A stretch of DNA of 64,000 bases from ZC4RG30 sp965652645 (GTDB lineage: Bacteria > Pseudomonadota > Gammaproteobacteria > Steroidobacterales > Steroidobacteraceae): contig CBFGXE010000007.1 in the NCBI GenBank assembly GCA_965652645.1, forward strand, positions 55,334 through 119,333, written 5' to 3'. Below are positions 8,179 through 16,153 of the stretch, in pieces; position 1 is the stretch's first letter, and the number at the start of each line of letters is the position of its first letter. Below the pieces are notes generated by a model that was not told the DNA's origin, made no database searches, and was given only the letters and a program-made list of their open reading frames with translations. The translations under genes and the position numbers were made by a program.

Positions 8179-9315
8179 TCACCCCGCGCCCACCACGGGG
8201 GCGGCGCTGTCCCACAGCAGGTACACCTCGTCATCCCAGGTGAAGCTCTCGCCGGCCTTGCGTGCCGAGTTGGTCTGCGTCACGCGCACGTCGCGGCCGG
8301 AGTCCAGGCGCACCACGTAGATCGAAAGGTCGCCCATGTAGGCAATGTCCTTGATGATGCCGCGGGCCCAGTTGTCGTCGGCGGCGGGTTTCTCGCGCTG
8401 CAGGTGCAGCTTCTCCGGCCGGATCGCCACCCAGAGCTGCGCGTCCGGCGGGGCCGATACGCCATGGTCGACGTGCACGGGCACCGGCAGGTCCGGGCAG
8501 CGCACGCGCACGTATTCGGGTTCATCCTCCACCAGCGTGCCGTCGAAGAGGTTCACCGAGCCGATGAAGTCGGCCACGAAGCGCGTGGTGGGGAATTCGT
8601 AGATCTGCCGCGGCGTGCCGATCTGCACGATCTTGCCCTTGTTCATCACGCCGATGCGCGAGGCCAGCGTCATGGCCTCTTCCTGGTCGTGCGTGACCAC
8701 CACGAAGGTGACGCCCAGCCGCTCCTGGATGGCGATGAGCTCGAACTGGGTGTGCTCGCGCAGCTTGCGGTCCAGCGCACCGAGGGGTTCATCGAGCAAC
8801 AGCAGCTTGGGCCGCTTCACCAGCGCGCGCGCCAGCGCCACGCGCTGGCGCTGGCCGCCGGAGAGCTGGTGCGGCTTGCGGCCGGCCAGCTCGCCGATCT
8901 TCACCACGTCGAGGATCCCGGCCACGCGCTCGCGGATTTCCTCCTTCCTGATGCCCTCCTGCTCCAGGCCGAAGGCCACGTTGCTGTACACCGTCATGTG
9001 GGGGAACAGCGCGTAGGACTGGAACATCATGTTGACCGGCCGCTCGTAGGGCGGGATGCCGGCCATGTCCTGTCCGTCGATCAGGATGCGCCCGGCCGAG
9101 GGCTGCTCGAAACCCGCCAGCATGCGCAGCAGCGTGGTCTTGCCGCTGCCCGAGCCGCCGAGCAGGCAGAAGATCTCGCCCCGGTAGATGTCGAGGGTGA
9201 TGTCATCTACGGCGGCAAAGTCGCCGAAACGCTTGCTGACCGACTCGATGCGCACGTAGGGTTTCTGCGTGGCATCGAGCCAGGGCTCCTGCGCCGGGCG
9301 CGCGGGACCGGTCAT
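8179..9315 (-). CDS. potG: Polyamine ABC transporter ATPase PotG-like
   Basis: 378-residue ATPase. Walker A is GGSGSGKTT at residues 53-61, Q-loop Gln99, signature LSGGQRQ from 151, Walker B LLLLDEP at 171-177, and H-loop His209. A C-terminal TOBE domain (about 285-370) follows, as in PotA/PotG. It powers the PotHI permease. The start is an ATG at 9315, four bases after the potF stop, and potH follows after seven bases, so these genes are one transcript. Confidence 0.94.
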   Translation of the reverse strand: MTGPARPAQEPWLDATQKPYVRIESVSKRFGDFAAVDDITLDIYRGEIFCLLGGSGSGKTTLLRMLAGFEQPSAGRILIDGQDMAGIPPYERPVNMMFQSYALFPHMTVYSNVAFGLEQEGIRKEEIRERVAGILDVVKIGELAGRKPHQLSGGQRQRVALARALVKRPKLLLLDEPLGALDRKLREHTQFELIAIQERLGVTFVVVTHDQEEAMTLASRIGVMNKGKIVQIGTPRQIYEFPTTRFVADFIGSVNLFDGTLVEDEPEYVRVRCPDLPVPVHVDHGVSAPPDAQLWVAIRPEKLHLQREKPAADDNWARGIIKDIAYMGDLSIYVVRLDSGRDVRVTQTNSARKAGESFTWDDEVYLLWDSAAPVVGAG

Positions 9316-9319
9316 CCGG

Positions 9320-10444
9320 TTACTGGCCAGTCTTGAAGCGTGTCCAGGTCCGGTTCAGGATGCGGGTGAACTCCTGCGACCGGGCCAGGTTCGGGTACAT
9401 CCTGGCCTGCACCTCGGCCGGCGGATAGATGTCCGGATCGCCGGTGATCTCCGGGTCGATCTGGTCATGCGCCGCCTTGTTCGGCGAGGCGAAGGTGACG
9501 AAGTTGGTGTTCCTGGCGGCCACGTCCGGGCGCAGCAGGTAGTCGATGAACTTGTGCGCGTTCTTCGGGTGCTTCGCGTCGGCCGGGATGGCCAGCATGT
9601 CGAAGAACAGCACCGCCCCTTCCTTCGGGATGTGGTACTTGATGGTGAAGTCCTTGCCGTTTTCCTCGGCGCGGGCCGCACCCATGCCCACGTCGCCGCT
9701 CCAGCCAAGGGCCAGGCAGATCTCGCCATTGGCCAGGTCGTCGAGGTAGCCGGCCGACTTGACCTCCTTGATGTAGGGGCGGATGGACATCAGCACGTCC
9801 TCGGCGGCCTTGAGGTCTTCAGGCTTCTCGCTCATGGCGTCGCGACCCAGGTAGATGAGCACCGTGGCCACCACCTCGTCGGGCGCGTCGAGGATGGTCA
9901 CGCCGCACTTCTGGAAGTTCTTCACCACGTTCGGGTCGTAGAGCATGGCGAAGCTGTTGACGGGCGCATTGGGCATGGCGGCCGCGATGGCCTCGACGTT
10001 GTAGCCGATGCCCGAGGTGCCCCAGAAGTAGGTGACCGAATGCGCGTTGTCCGGGTCGTGGCGCGCGGTAAGGTCGGTGATCACCGGGTCGAGGTTGGCC
10101 AGGTTCGGGATCAGCGATTTGTCGAGCTTCTGGAACACGCCGGCCTCGATCTGCTTTTCGAGGAACGACGCCGAGGGCACCACCAGGTCGTAGCCGGTGT
10201 TGCCCGACAGCAGCTTGGTCTGCAGCAGCTCGTTGCCGTCGAAGACGTCGTAGTTCACCTTGATGCCGGTTTCGGCGGTGAATTCCCCGAGGATTTCCTC
10301 GTCGATGTAGTCCACCCAGTTGTAGACGTTGAGCACCTTCTCCTCTTCGCCCGCGACGGCGGAGGAGCCGTCCTGCTTGCCACAGGCCGCCACCATCAAG
10401 GCGATTGCGGTCAGGGCGGAAAGCTGTCGAAGGGGAAGTGCCAT
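9320..10444 (-). CDS. potF: Polyamine-binding lipoprotein PotF-like
   Basis: 374 residues from ATG 10444, chosen because GAGGAG lies seven bases upstream and a proper signal sequence follows. The open frame continues upstream to 10513 without an RBS. The N-terminus is a lipoprotein signal with lipobox VAAC at about residue 20, so the protein is probably membrane-tethered. The mature protein opens with VLNVYNWVDYIDEEILGEF, the typical start of PotD/PotF periplasmic binding proteins, and has the TGYDLVVPSASFLEKQI segment. First gene of the pot block; 130 bases separate it from puuA. Confidence 0.93.
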   Translation of the reverse strand: MALPLRQLSALTAIALMVAACGKQDGSSAVAGEEEKVLNVYNWVDYIDEEILGEFTAETGIKVNYDVFDGNELLQTKLLSGNTGYDLVVPSASFLEKQIEAGVFQKLDKSLIPNLANLDPVITDLTARHDPDNAHSVTYFWGTSGIGYNVEAIAAAMPNAPVNSFAMLYDPNVVKNFQKCGVTILDAPDEVVATVLIYLGRDAMSEKPEDLKAAEDVLMSIRPYIKEVKSAGYLDDLANGEICLALGWSGDVGMGAARAEENGKDFTIKYHIPKEGAVLFFDMLAIPADAKHPKNAHKFIDYLLRPDVAARNTNFVTFASPNKAAHDQIDPEITGDPDIYPPAEVQARMYPNLARSQEFTRILNRTWTRFKTGQ

Positions 10445-10574
10445 GGATGTGCTCCTCGTCGGGAAAGTTGCCTGAAAGAACGTCGCAGGCCGAGGCTGGT
10501 GCCTGCCGCGCAACTATAGCCCGCAGTCCCCCCTTAGGCCATATCGCCACGCGCGGTCGCGCGCCGACGCCGGG

Positions 10575-11915
10575 CTACACATTCAGCAGCAGGTGCTCGC
10601 GCTCCCAGGAGCTGATCACCTGCATGAACACCTCGCTTTCGGATTCCTTCACGATGCTGTAGGCAGAAACGAAAGGCTCGCCCAGCACGTCGATCAGCGC
10701 CCGGCTCTCGCGCAGTTGTCGCAGTGCGGAATCCAGCGAGCGCGGCAGGGAGAACGGCAGGTCGTGGGCGCTGCCGGTGATGGGATCGGAGGGCTGCAGG
10801 TTCTCGATCATGCCCAGGTAGCCGCAGGCCAGCGAACCGGCGATGGCCAGGTACGGGTTGGCGTCGGCGCCACCGACGCGGTTTTCCACGCGGCGGTTGG
10901 CCGGGTCGGACACCGGCACGCGCAGCCCGGCCGTGCGGTTGTCATAACCCCAGTGCACGTTGATCGGCGCCAGCGCCGCGCGGGTGATGCGGCGGTAGGA
11001 ATTCACGTTGGGGGCGAACAGCGCCATGGCCGCCGGCAGGTATTTCTGCAGGCCGGCGATGTGGGAGAAGAACAGTTGCGAGGGCGAACCGTCCTTGTTG
11101 CTGAACACGTTCTGGCGCGTCTTGCGGTCCACGATGCTCTGGTGGATGTGCATGGCGCTGCCCGGCTCCTTGCCGTGCGGCTTGGCCATGAACGTGGTGT
11201 ACATCTTGTGCCTGAGCGCGGCCTCGCGCGCCGTGCGCTTGAAGAGAAAGGCCTGGTCGGCCAGGTCCAGCGGATCCCCGTGCAGCAGGTTGATCTCCAT
11301 CTGCGCCGGGCCGTCCTCGTGGATCAGCGTGTCGATGGCGATGTCCTGCGCCTCGCAGAAGGCGTAGATGTCATCGAACAGCGGGTCGAACTCGTTCACC
11401 GCCGCGATGCTGTAGCTCTGCCGGCCGGGCTCGGCGCGGCCGGAACGGCCCACCGGCGGCTTCAGCGGGTAGTCCGCGTCGATGTTCGGCTCGATGAGGT
11501 AGAACTCCAGCTCCGGCGCCACCACCGGCTCCCAGCCGCGGGCGGAGTAGAGCTCCAGCACGTGCCGCAGCACCTGCCGCGGCGCCATGGTCACGCTGCG
11601 CCCGTCGGAATAGAAGCAGTCGTGGATCACCTGCGCGGTGGGTTCGGCCGCCCAGGGCACCACGCGCACGGTGCGCGTGTCGGGCTTGAGCACGATGTCG
11701 ATCTCCGCCGGGCTCATTGCCTGGCTGGTGTCCACCGGGTAGTCGCCGGTCACGGTCTGCAGGAAGATGCTCTCGGGCAGCTTCATGCCCTCCTCGGCGG
11801 CGAACTTCTCGGCGGGCATGATCTTGCCGCGCGCGATCCCGGCCATGTCCGGCACGATGGCCTCGACCTCGGAAATGCCGCGCTCGCGGAAGAACTGGTG
11901 GATATCCTCTGCCAT
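10575..11915 (-). CDS. puuA: Glutamine-synthetase-family ligase, PuuA-like
   Basis: 446-residue member of the glutamine synthetase family. N-terminal beta-grasp about 10-105 with VPDMAGIARGKIMPAEKF; catalytic domain with VAPELEFYLIEPN, HEDGPAQMEINLLHGDPL, TFMAKPHGKEPGSAMHIHQS and RVENRVGGADANPYLAIAGSLA. The KPHGKEPGSAMHIHQS version and the short length point to gamma-glutamylputrescine synthetase (PuuA) or another gamma-glutamylpolyamine ligase rather than ammonia-assimilating GlnA. It lies three bases after puuD and directly upstream of the polyamine importer, with puuB divergent, so context supports polyamine degradation. Confidence 0.88.
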   Translation of the reverse strand: MAEDIHQFFRERGISEVEAIVPDMAGIARGKIMPAEKFAAEEGMKLPESIFLQTVTGDYPVDTSQAMSPAEIDIVLKPDTRTVRVVPWAAEPTAQVIHDCFYSDGRSVTMAPRQVLRHVLELYSARGWEPVVAPELEFYLIEPNIDADYPLKPPVGRSGRAEPGRQSYSIAAVNEFDPLFDDIYAFCEAQDIAIDTLIHEDGPAQMEINLLHGDPLDLADQAFLFKRTAREAALRHKMYTTFMAKPHGKEPGSAMHIHQSIVDRKTRQNVFSNKDGSPSQLFFSHIAGLQKYLPAAMALFAPNVNSYRRITRAALAPINVHWGYDNRTAGLRVPVSDPANRRVENRVGGADANPYLAIAGSLACGYLGMIENLQPSDPITGSAHDLPFSLPRSLDSALRQLRESRALIDVLGEPFVSAYSIVKESESEVFMQVISSWEREHLLLNV

Positions 11916-11918
11916 GAA

Positions 11919-12680
11919 TCACCTTTGCCTGTTGGCGGCGCGCTCGCGCGCCGCATCGCCAAATGCCTCGAACAATGCGGTGGAGAACCGGTCCTCGCCC
12001 GCGTTCCACTCCGGATGCCACTGCACGGCCAGCGCGAAACGCTGTGCGCCGGCCACGCGGAAGGCCTCGATCAGCCCGTCATCCGCCCGCGCCTCTTCCA
12101 CCAGCCCGCGCCCGAGCTCGCGCACGCCCTGGTGGTGCAGGGAATTCACGGTGATGCGCGGACGGCCGGCGATGCGCTCCAGCAGGCCGCCCGGCGCAAG
12201 CTGCACCTCGTGCGCCGGGCCGTACTGGACCTGAAGCGGCTGGCTTTCATCCTCGTGGTGCACCAGGTTGCCCGGCACCTCGTGCACGTGCTGCCAGAGC
12301 GTGCCGCCGGCGGCCACGTTCATCTCCTGGAAACCCCGGCAGATGCCCAGCACCGGCACGCCGGCGGCGATGGCGCGCGGGATCAGCGCCAGCGTGGTGG
12401 CGTCGCGCTCCGGGTCATGCAGCGTGCCGGGCCGGCTCTGCTCGCCGCCGTAGTGGTGCGGCTCCACGTTGGACGGACTGCCCGTGAACAGCAGGCCGTC
12501 CAGTTCCTCCACCAGGGCTTCGAGCCCCAGCTCCTCGCCAAGGGAGGGAATCACCAGCGGCAGCGTGCGGGCAATGCGCAGCAGCGGGGTGATGTATTTC
12601 TCCCCCGCGGCGTGGAAGGGATGCATCCCCAGCGTGCGCCGGTCGGCGGGAATTCCAATGAGGGGTCTACGGACAGACAT
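11919..12680 (-). CDS. puuD: Gamma-glutamyl-GABA hydrolase, PuuD-like
   Basis: 253-residue class I glutamine-amidotransferase-like hydrolase of the peptidase C26 type, the same size as E. coli PuuD (254). The catalytic triad is at the same numbers as E. coli: nucleophile Cys114 in VLGICRGFQE, His222 and Glu224 in QWHPEW. The motifs LIGIPAD and LLFTGSPSNV also fit. It releases GABA from gamma-glutamyl-GABA at the end of the Puu pathway. First gene of the leftward operon; the 199 bases between it and puuB presumably hold divergent promoters. Confidence 0.93.
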   Translation of the reverse strand: MSVRRPLIGIPADRRTLGMHPFHAAGEKYITPLLRIARTLPLVIPSLGEELGLEALVEELDGLLFTGSPSNVEPHHYGGEQSRPGTLHDPERDATTLALIPRAIAAGVPVLGICRGFQEMNVAAGGTLWQHVHEVPGNLVHHEDESQPLQVQYGPAHEVQLAPGGLLERIAGRPRITVNSLHHQGVRELGRGLVEEARADDGLIEAFRVAGAQRFALAVQWHPEWNAGEDRFSTALFEAFGDAARERAANRQR

Positions 12681-12879
12681 GCAACTGGCCGGCTGATGCC
12701 GACTCGGGGCTCCAAGTATCTGATTTCATTAGAACACAGGCCGTGGGTCCTTGCTCGCCGGCCGGAGCAATGGCGCGCAAGCCCTTGAATCCACAGGTGT
12801 CATGTGCAACCGCAGCATTGCATATTGAACCCGGGGCGGTCCGGCTGCATGGTGTGGGGACGATGAGAGGCATCCCCTG

Positions 12880-14169
12880 ATGAAACGCGGTCCGCAGCAG
12901 GCGGGCTCCTGGTACCAGGCTTCGCTGCCCCCCGCCCCGATGCTGCCCGCCCTCGCGGGCGCGGCAAGCTGCGACGTGGGCGTGGTGGGCGCGGGCATCA
13001 CCGGCCTGTCGGCGGCGCTGCACCTCGCCGCGCGCGGCTACCGCGTCACCGTGCTGGAGGCCGGCCAGGTCGGCAGCGGCGCCTCCGGTCGCAGCGGCGG
13101 CCAGGCCATCTTCGGACTCGCTGCCGGGCAGGACAAGCTCACTGCCCTGCTCGGGGCCGCCGACGCGCGCCGGGTATGGGACCTGTCGCTGGAGGCACTG
13201 GCGCTGCTCAGGGAGCTTGTCGCCACCCATGGCATCGACTGCGACTACGTGGCCGGCCAGATGCACGTGGCCATCAAGCCGCGCCAGCGCGAGGAACTCA
13301 GGGCCTGGCACCACTCGCTGCACGAGGACTATGGCTACCAGAGCGTGTCGCTGCTCGACACCGCAGCCACGCGGGAGCTGGTGGCCAGCGAACGTTACGT
13401 GGCCGGCCTGCTCGACACCAACAGCGGGCACATCCATCCACTGAAATACGTGCGTGGCCTCGCAGAGGCGGTGCGCCGCGCCGGCGTCACCGTGCATGAA
13501 AACAGCCGGGTACTGCGCTACCGCCGCGCGGACGGCGCGCTGCGACTGGAAACGGCACGCGGCGCGCTGTCCTGCCGGCAGGTCGTTTTCGCGGGCAACG
13601 CCTCCCTCGGCGCCACCGTGCCCCCGCTGGCGCGCCGCGTGATGCCGGTGAGCACCTACATCGTGGCCACCGAGCCGCTTGGCGCCGGGGTGGCGGCACA
13701 GCTGCTGCCGCGGAACACGGCCGTCAGCGACATCAACTGGGTGCTGGACTACTTCCGCCGCAGCAGCGACCACCGCCTGCTGTTCGGCGGCCGCGTGAGT
13801 TATTCCGGGCATGATCCCTTCGATACCGCCGAAGCCACGCGCCGCCGCATGGTGCAGGTGTTCCCCCGGCTGGCGGATGCGCGCGTGGAATATGCCTGGG
13901 GCGGCGACGTGGACATCACGCTCAACCGCGCGCCGGACTTCGGCCGCCTCGAGCCGGATGTGTATTACCTGCAGGGATTCTCCGGCCACGGCATCGCGCT
14001 CACGGGACTGGCCGGCAAGCTGGTGGCCGAGGCCATTGCCGGCGAGGCCGAACGTTTCGATGTCTTCACGCGCATTCCACACCGGCCGTTCCCCGGCGGC
14101 GCCATGCTGCGGCGGCCGGCGCTGGTGCTGGCGATGTTGTGGTACCGGCTGAGGGACCTGCTGCCCTGA
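12880..14169 (+). CDS. puuB: Gamma-glutamylputrescine oxidoreductase, PuuB-like (FAD)
   Basis: 429-residue DAO-type flavoprotein. The N-terminal dinucleotide fold carries VVGAGITGLSAALHL (from about residue 34), followed by VLEAGQVGSGASGRSGGQ, the flavin contact typical of PuuB-like oxidases. The C-terminal YYLQGFSGHGIALTG motif closes the FAD site. E. coli PuuB is 426 residues. It oxidises gamma-glutamylputrescine to the aminoaldehyde with H2O2 formation. It is transcribed away from puuD-puuA, a regulon-like divergent arrangement. Confidence 0.92.
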   Translation: MKRGPQQAGSWYQASLPPAPMLPALAGAASCDVGVVGAGITGLSAALHLAARGYRVTVLEAGQVGSGASGRSGGQAIFGLAAGQDKLTALLGAADARRVWDLSLEALALLRELVATHGIDCDYVAGQMHVAIKPRQREELRAWHHSLHEDYGYQSVSLLDTAATRELVASERYVAGLLDTNSGHIHPLKYVRGLAEAVRRAGVTVHENSRVLRYRRADGALRLETARGALSCRQVVFAGNASLGATVPPLARRVMPVSTYIVATEPLGAGVAAQLLPRNTAVSDINWVLDYFRRSSDHRLLFGGRVSYSGHDPFDTAEATRRRMVQVFPRLADARVEYAWGGDVDITLNRAPDFGRLEPDVYYLQGFSGHGIALTGLAGKLVAEAIAGEAERFDVFTRIPHRPFPGGAMLRRPALVLAMLWYRLRDLLP

Positions 14170-14209
14170 GCGAACCGGCGGCGCGGGCGATGGCCGCGGA
14201 GGCTGCCGG

Positions 14210-15073
14210 TCAGCGCGGAGGCACCAGCGTCGCTTCCAGCAATGCCGCCAGTCTTGCTGCAGCCTGCACGATGCGTCGCTCCGCCAGCGGGCGGTGCGAC
14301 TCGAGGTAGCCCTGGTCGATCACGTTGCCCGCGGGATAGATGGCTTCGGCATCCAGCAGCGCGCAGGTCTCGCGTGCCCATTCCAGCGGTGCGTCGGCGA
14401 CCGCGGCGGCAGGCGACGCCGGCACCAGGGAGCGCAGGCGCGCCGCCATTTCCCGCCGCCCCTGGCCCGCCGAATCCAGCACATGGTAGTCCCACACGGA
14501 ATGCAGGTTGGTTCCGGTGGTCGTGCGACGGGATCCGCCTGTCCGGCCATCCGTCGCGGGCGTCCTGCCGAGCCGCACCTGGAACCGGTTGCCGCCCTGG
14601 TCCTTGCGGTCGCTGGCGTGCAGCGGCTGGTGGATGTCGCCCACCAGGTGCACGAGGAATTTCAGCGCATCGCGCCGTTCCCCCGGCGGCCGGGAGGCAT
14701 CGGCCAGGATGCGCCGCTGCCGCTCGATGGCTGCCACCACGCACTGCCCGTCCGGGCAGTCGCGCGCCAGCTCGAAGGTACAACCCGCACTGCGCGCATT
14801 GATGAAATGCCAGCGCGAGGTCTCGCGGAAGCGGGACGGATCGGACTGGCGCAGCGCGTCGGCCCAGCTCGCCACGCCGCCCAGCGTGGGTTCTGCCTCG
14901 CCTTCGAGCAGGCGGCGCACCTGCGCACGCGCCGCGGCCGACAGTTGCTGTTCGGCCAGCTCACCCACCAGCCAGTGGCCGAGCTCCGACCACGCCAGCG
15001 CCGTCCCCGGCAACACCAGCAGGGCGAGCACCGCCAGCAAGGGTGCCCGCCGCAACCTCAGCTCACGTGCCAC
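14210..15073 (-). CDS. S1/P1 nuclease, secreted
   Basis: About 287 residues from a GTG at 15073, preceded by AGGAAGG. The frame is open further upstream but lies inside the oxidoreductase gene; a TTG at 15055 is an alternative. A signal peptide (RRAPLLAVLALLVLPGTALA) ends so that the mature protein begins with the conserved N-terminal Trp, WSELGHW, which ligates zinc through its backbone amine. The trinuclear zinc site motifs ASWAD, WHFIN, FLVHLVGDIHQPLHASD and NLHSVWD are all present. It is predicted to be a periplasmic or extracellular single-strand nuclease / 3'-nucleotidase. The start overlaps the upstream gene by 11 bases. Confidence 0.9.
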   Translation of the reverse strand: MARELRLRRAPLLAVLALLVLPGTALAWSELGHWLVGELAEQQLSAAARAQVRRLLEGEAEPTLGGVASWADALRQSDPSRFRETSRWHFINARSAGCTFELARDCPDGQCVVAAIERQRRILADASRPPGERRDALKFLVHLVGDIHQPLHASDRKDQGGNRFQVRLGRTPATDGRTGGSRRTTTGTNLHSVWDYHVLDSAGQGRREMAARLRSLVPASPAAAVADAPLEWARETCALLDAEAIYPAGNVIDQGYLESHRPLAERRIVQAAARLAALLEATLVPPR

Positions 15074-16079
15074 TGCCTTCCTGCACCGCCTCCCACCGGC
15101 CACTGCGCTCCGAGCGCCACAGCGCATCGATCACCCGCATCTGCGCGATGGCATCCTCCAGGTCCCAGAACGGCGCCGGCTCGCCACGCACCGTGCGCGA
15201 GAAATTCTCCACCAGGCGCTGGTACTGGTCGGCCTCGGGCAGGGTCTCGACCACCGCGCTGCTGCCGTCGAGCGCGGAGCCATCGTCGATGCGGATGCGC
15301 GTGGTGCCGCCCTGCGGCGGATTGAAGGGAATCTCCAGCTCCACCCGCCCGCGCGGGCCAAGCACCACCAGCCGCTGCTGCGAAGCGCACTGGGTGGAAA
15401 CAGAGAAGGCGAGCTGGCGGCTGGCGCCGAAGTCCAGCAATCCCGAGGTGGCGCGATCCACGCCGAGCCCGGGGTCACGGTCCACCATGGCCATCACGCG
15501 CAGCGGCTCGCTCTCGAACACGAAACGGCCCGCCGCGATGGCATAACAGCCGATGTCATACAGCGCCCCGCCGCCGATCTCCCGCTGGTTGCGGATGTCG
15601 GCGGGGTCGTCGTTGAAGAAGGAAAACGCCACCTGCACCACGCGCGGCGCGCCGATGCGCCCGGCCTGCAGGATCCCGCGCAGCCGCTCCCACTGCGGGT
15701 GGTGGCGCACCATGAACGCCTCGGCGATGCGCACCCGGCCGGCCACCCCGCGCAGCTGCGCGGCCTCCGCGGCATCCATCGCGATGGGCTTCTCGCACAG
15801 CACGTGCTTGCCCGCCCGTGCCGCGGCCAGCGTCAGCGGCACGTGCAGGTGGTTGGGCAGCGGGTTGTAGATGGCCTCGATCGCAGGATCCGCGATCAGC
15901 TCCTCATAGCTGCCCCAGGCGCACGGGATGCCCAGCTGCCGCGCTGCCGCCTCGGCCGTTGCCAGCGTGCGCGAGGCGATGCCCCGCACCTGCACCAGCG
16001 GGCTGCGCAACATGCCCGGGATCACCTTCTGCACCCCGATGCGCGCCGTGCTCAGCACGCCCCAGACAACCGGCTTCAT
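15063..16079 (-). CDS. Gfo/Idh/MocA-family NAD(P)-dependent oxidoreductase
   Basis: 338 residues. N-terminal Rossmann domain opens WGVLSTARIGVQKVIPGM, then ASRTLATAEAAARQLG, and the diagnostic motif GKHVLCEKPIAMD with the catalytic Lys-Pro pair. The C-terminal alpha/beta domain includes GGGALYDIGCYAI. These enzymes oxidise or reduce sugars, inositols or related alcohols; the substrate cannot be inferred here. The hairpin at 16099-16128 separates it from the IorAB genes, and its 3' end overlaps the S1/P1 nuclease start. Confidence 0.88.
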   Translation of the reverse strand: MKPVVWGVLSTARIGVQKVIPGMLRSPLVQVRGIASRTLATAEAAARQLGIPCAWGSYEELIADPAIEAIYNPLPNHLHVPLTLAAARAGKHVLCEKPIAMDAAEAAQLRGVAGRVRIAEAFMVRHHPQWERLRGILQAGRIGAPRVVQVAFSFFNDDPADIRNQREIGGGALYDIGCYAIAAGRFVFESEPLRVMAMVDRDPGLGVDRATSGLLDFGASRQLAFSVSTQCASQQRLVVLGPRGRVELEIPFNPPQGGTTRIRIDDGSALDGSSAVVETLPEADQYQRLVENFSRTVRGEPAPFWDLEDAIAQMRVIDALWRSERSGRWEAVQEGSGT

Positions 16080-16098
16080 GTCCCTCTCCCCATGTGCA

Positions 16099-16128
16099 AC
16101 GGCCCGCAGGGTTTCCCCGGCGGGCCGT
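16099..16128 (-). terminator. Hairpin after iorB-like gene
   Basis: Perfect 9-base arms ACGGCCCGC (16099-16107) and GCGGGCCGT (16120-16128) with a 12-base loop, 26 bases past the iorB-type stop. There is no clear U tract, so termination is only probable. Confidence 0.5.
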
Positions 16129-16153
16129 CACGATCATCGCAATGGCGATGGCG

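Noticed and set aside
10593..12788. A 731-codon rightward frame opposite puuA and puuD
   Set aside because: It is a shadow frame with biased composition (Arg, His, Val, Gln) and no domain pattern; both sense genes are certain.
12681..12879. Possible PuuR-like operator in the puuD/puuB divergent region
   Set aside because: I looked for paired half-sites and promoter hexamers and found none convincing enough to report.
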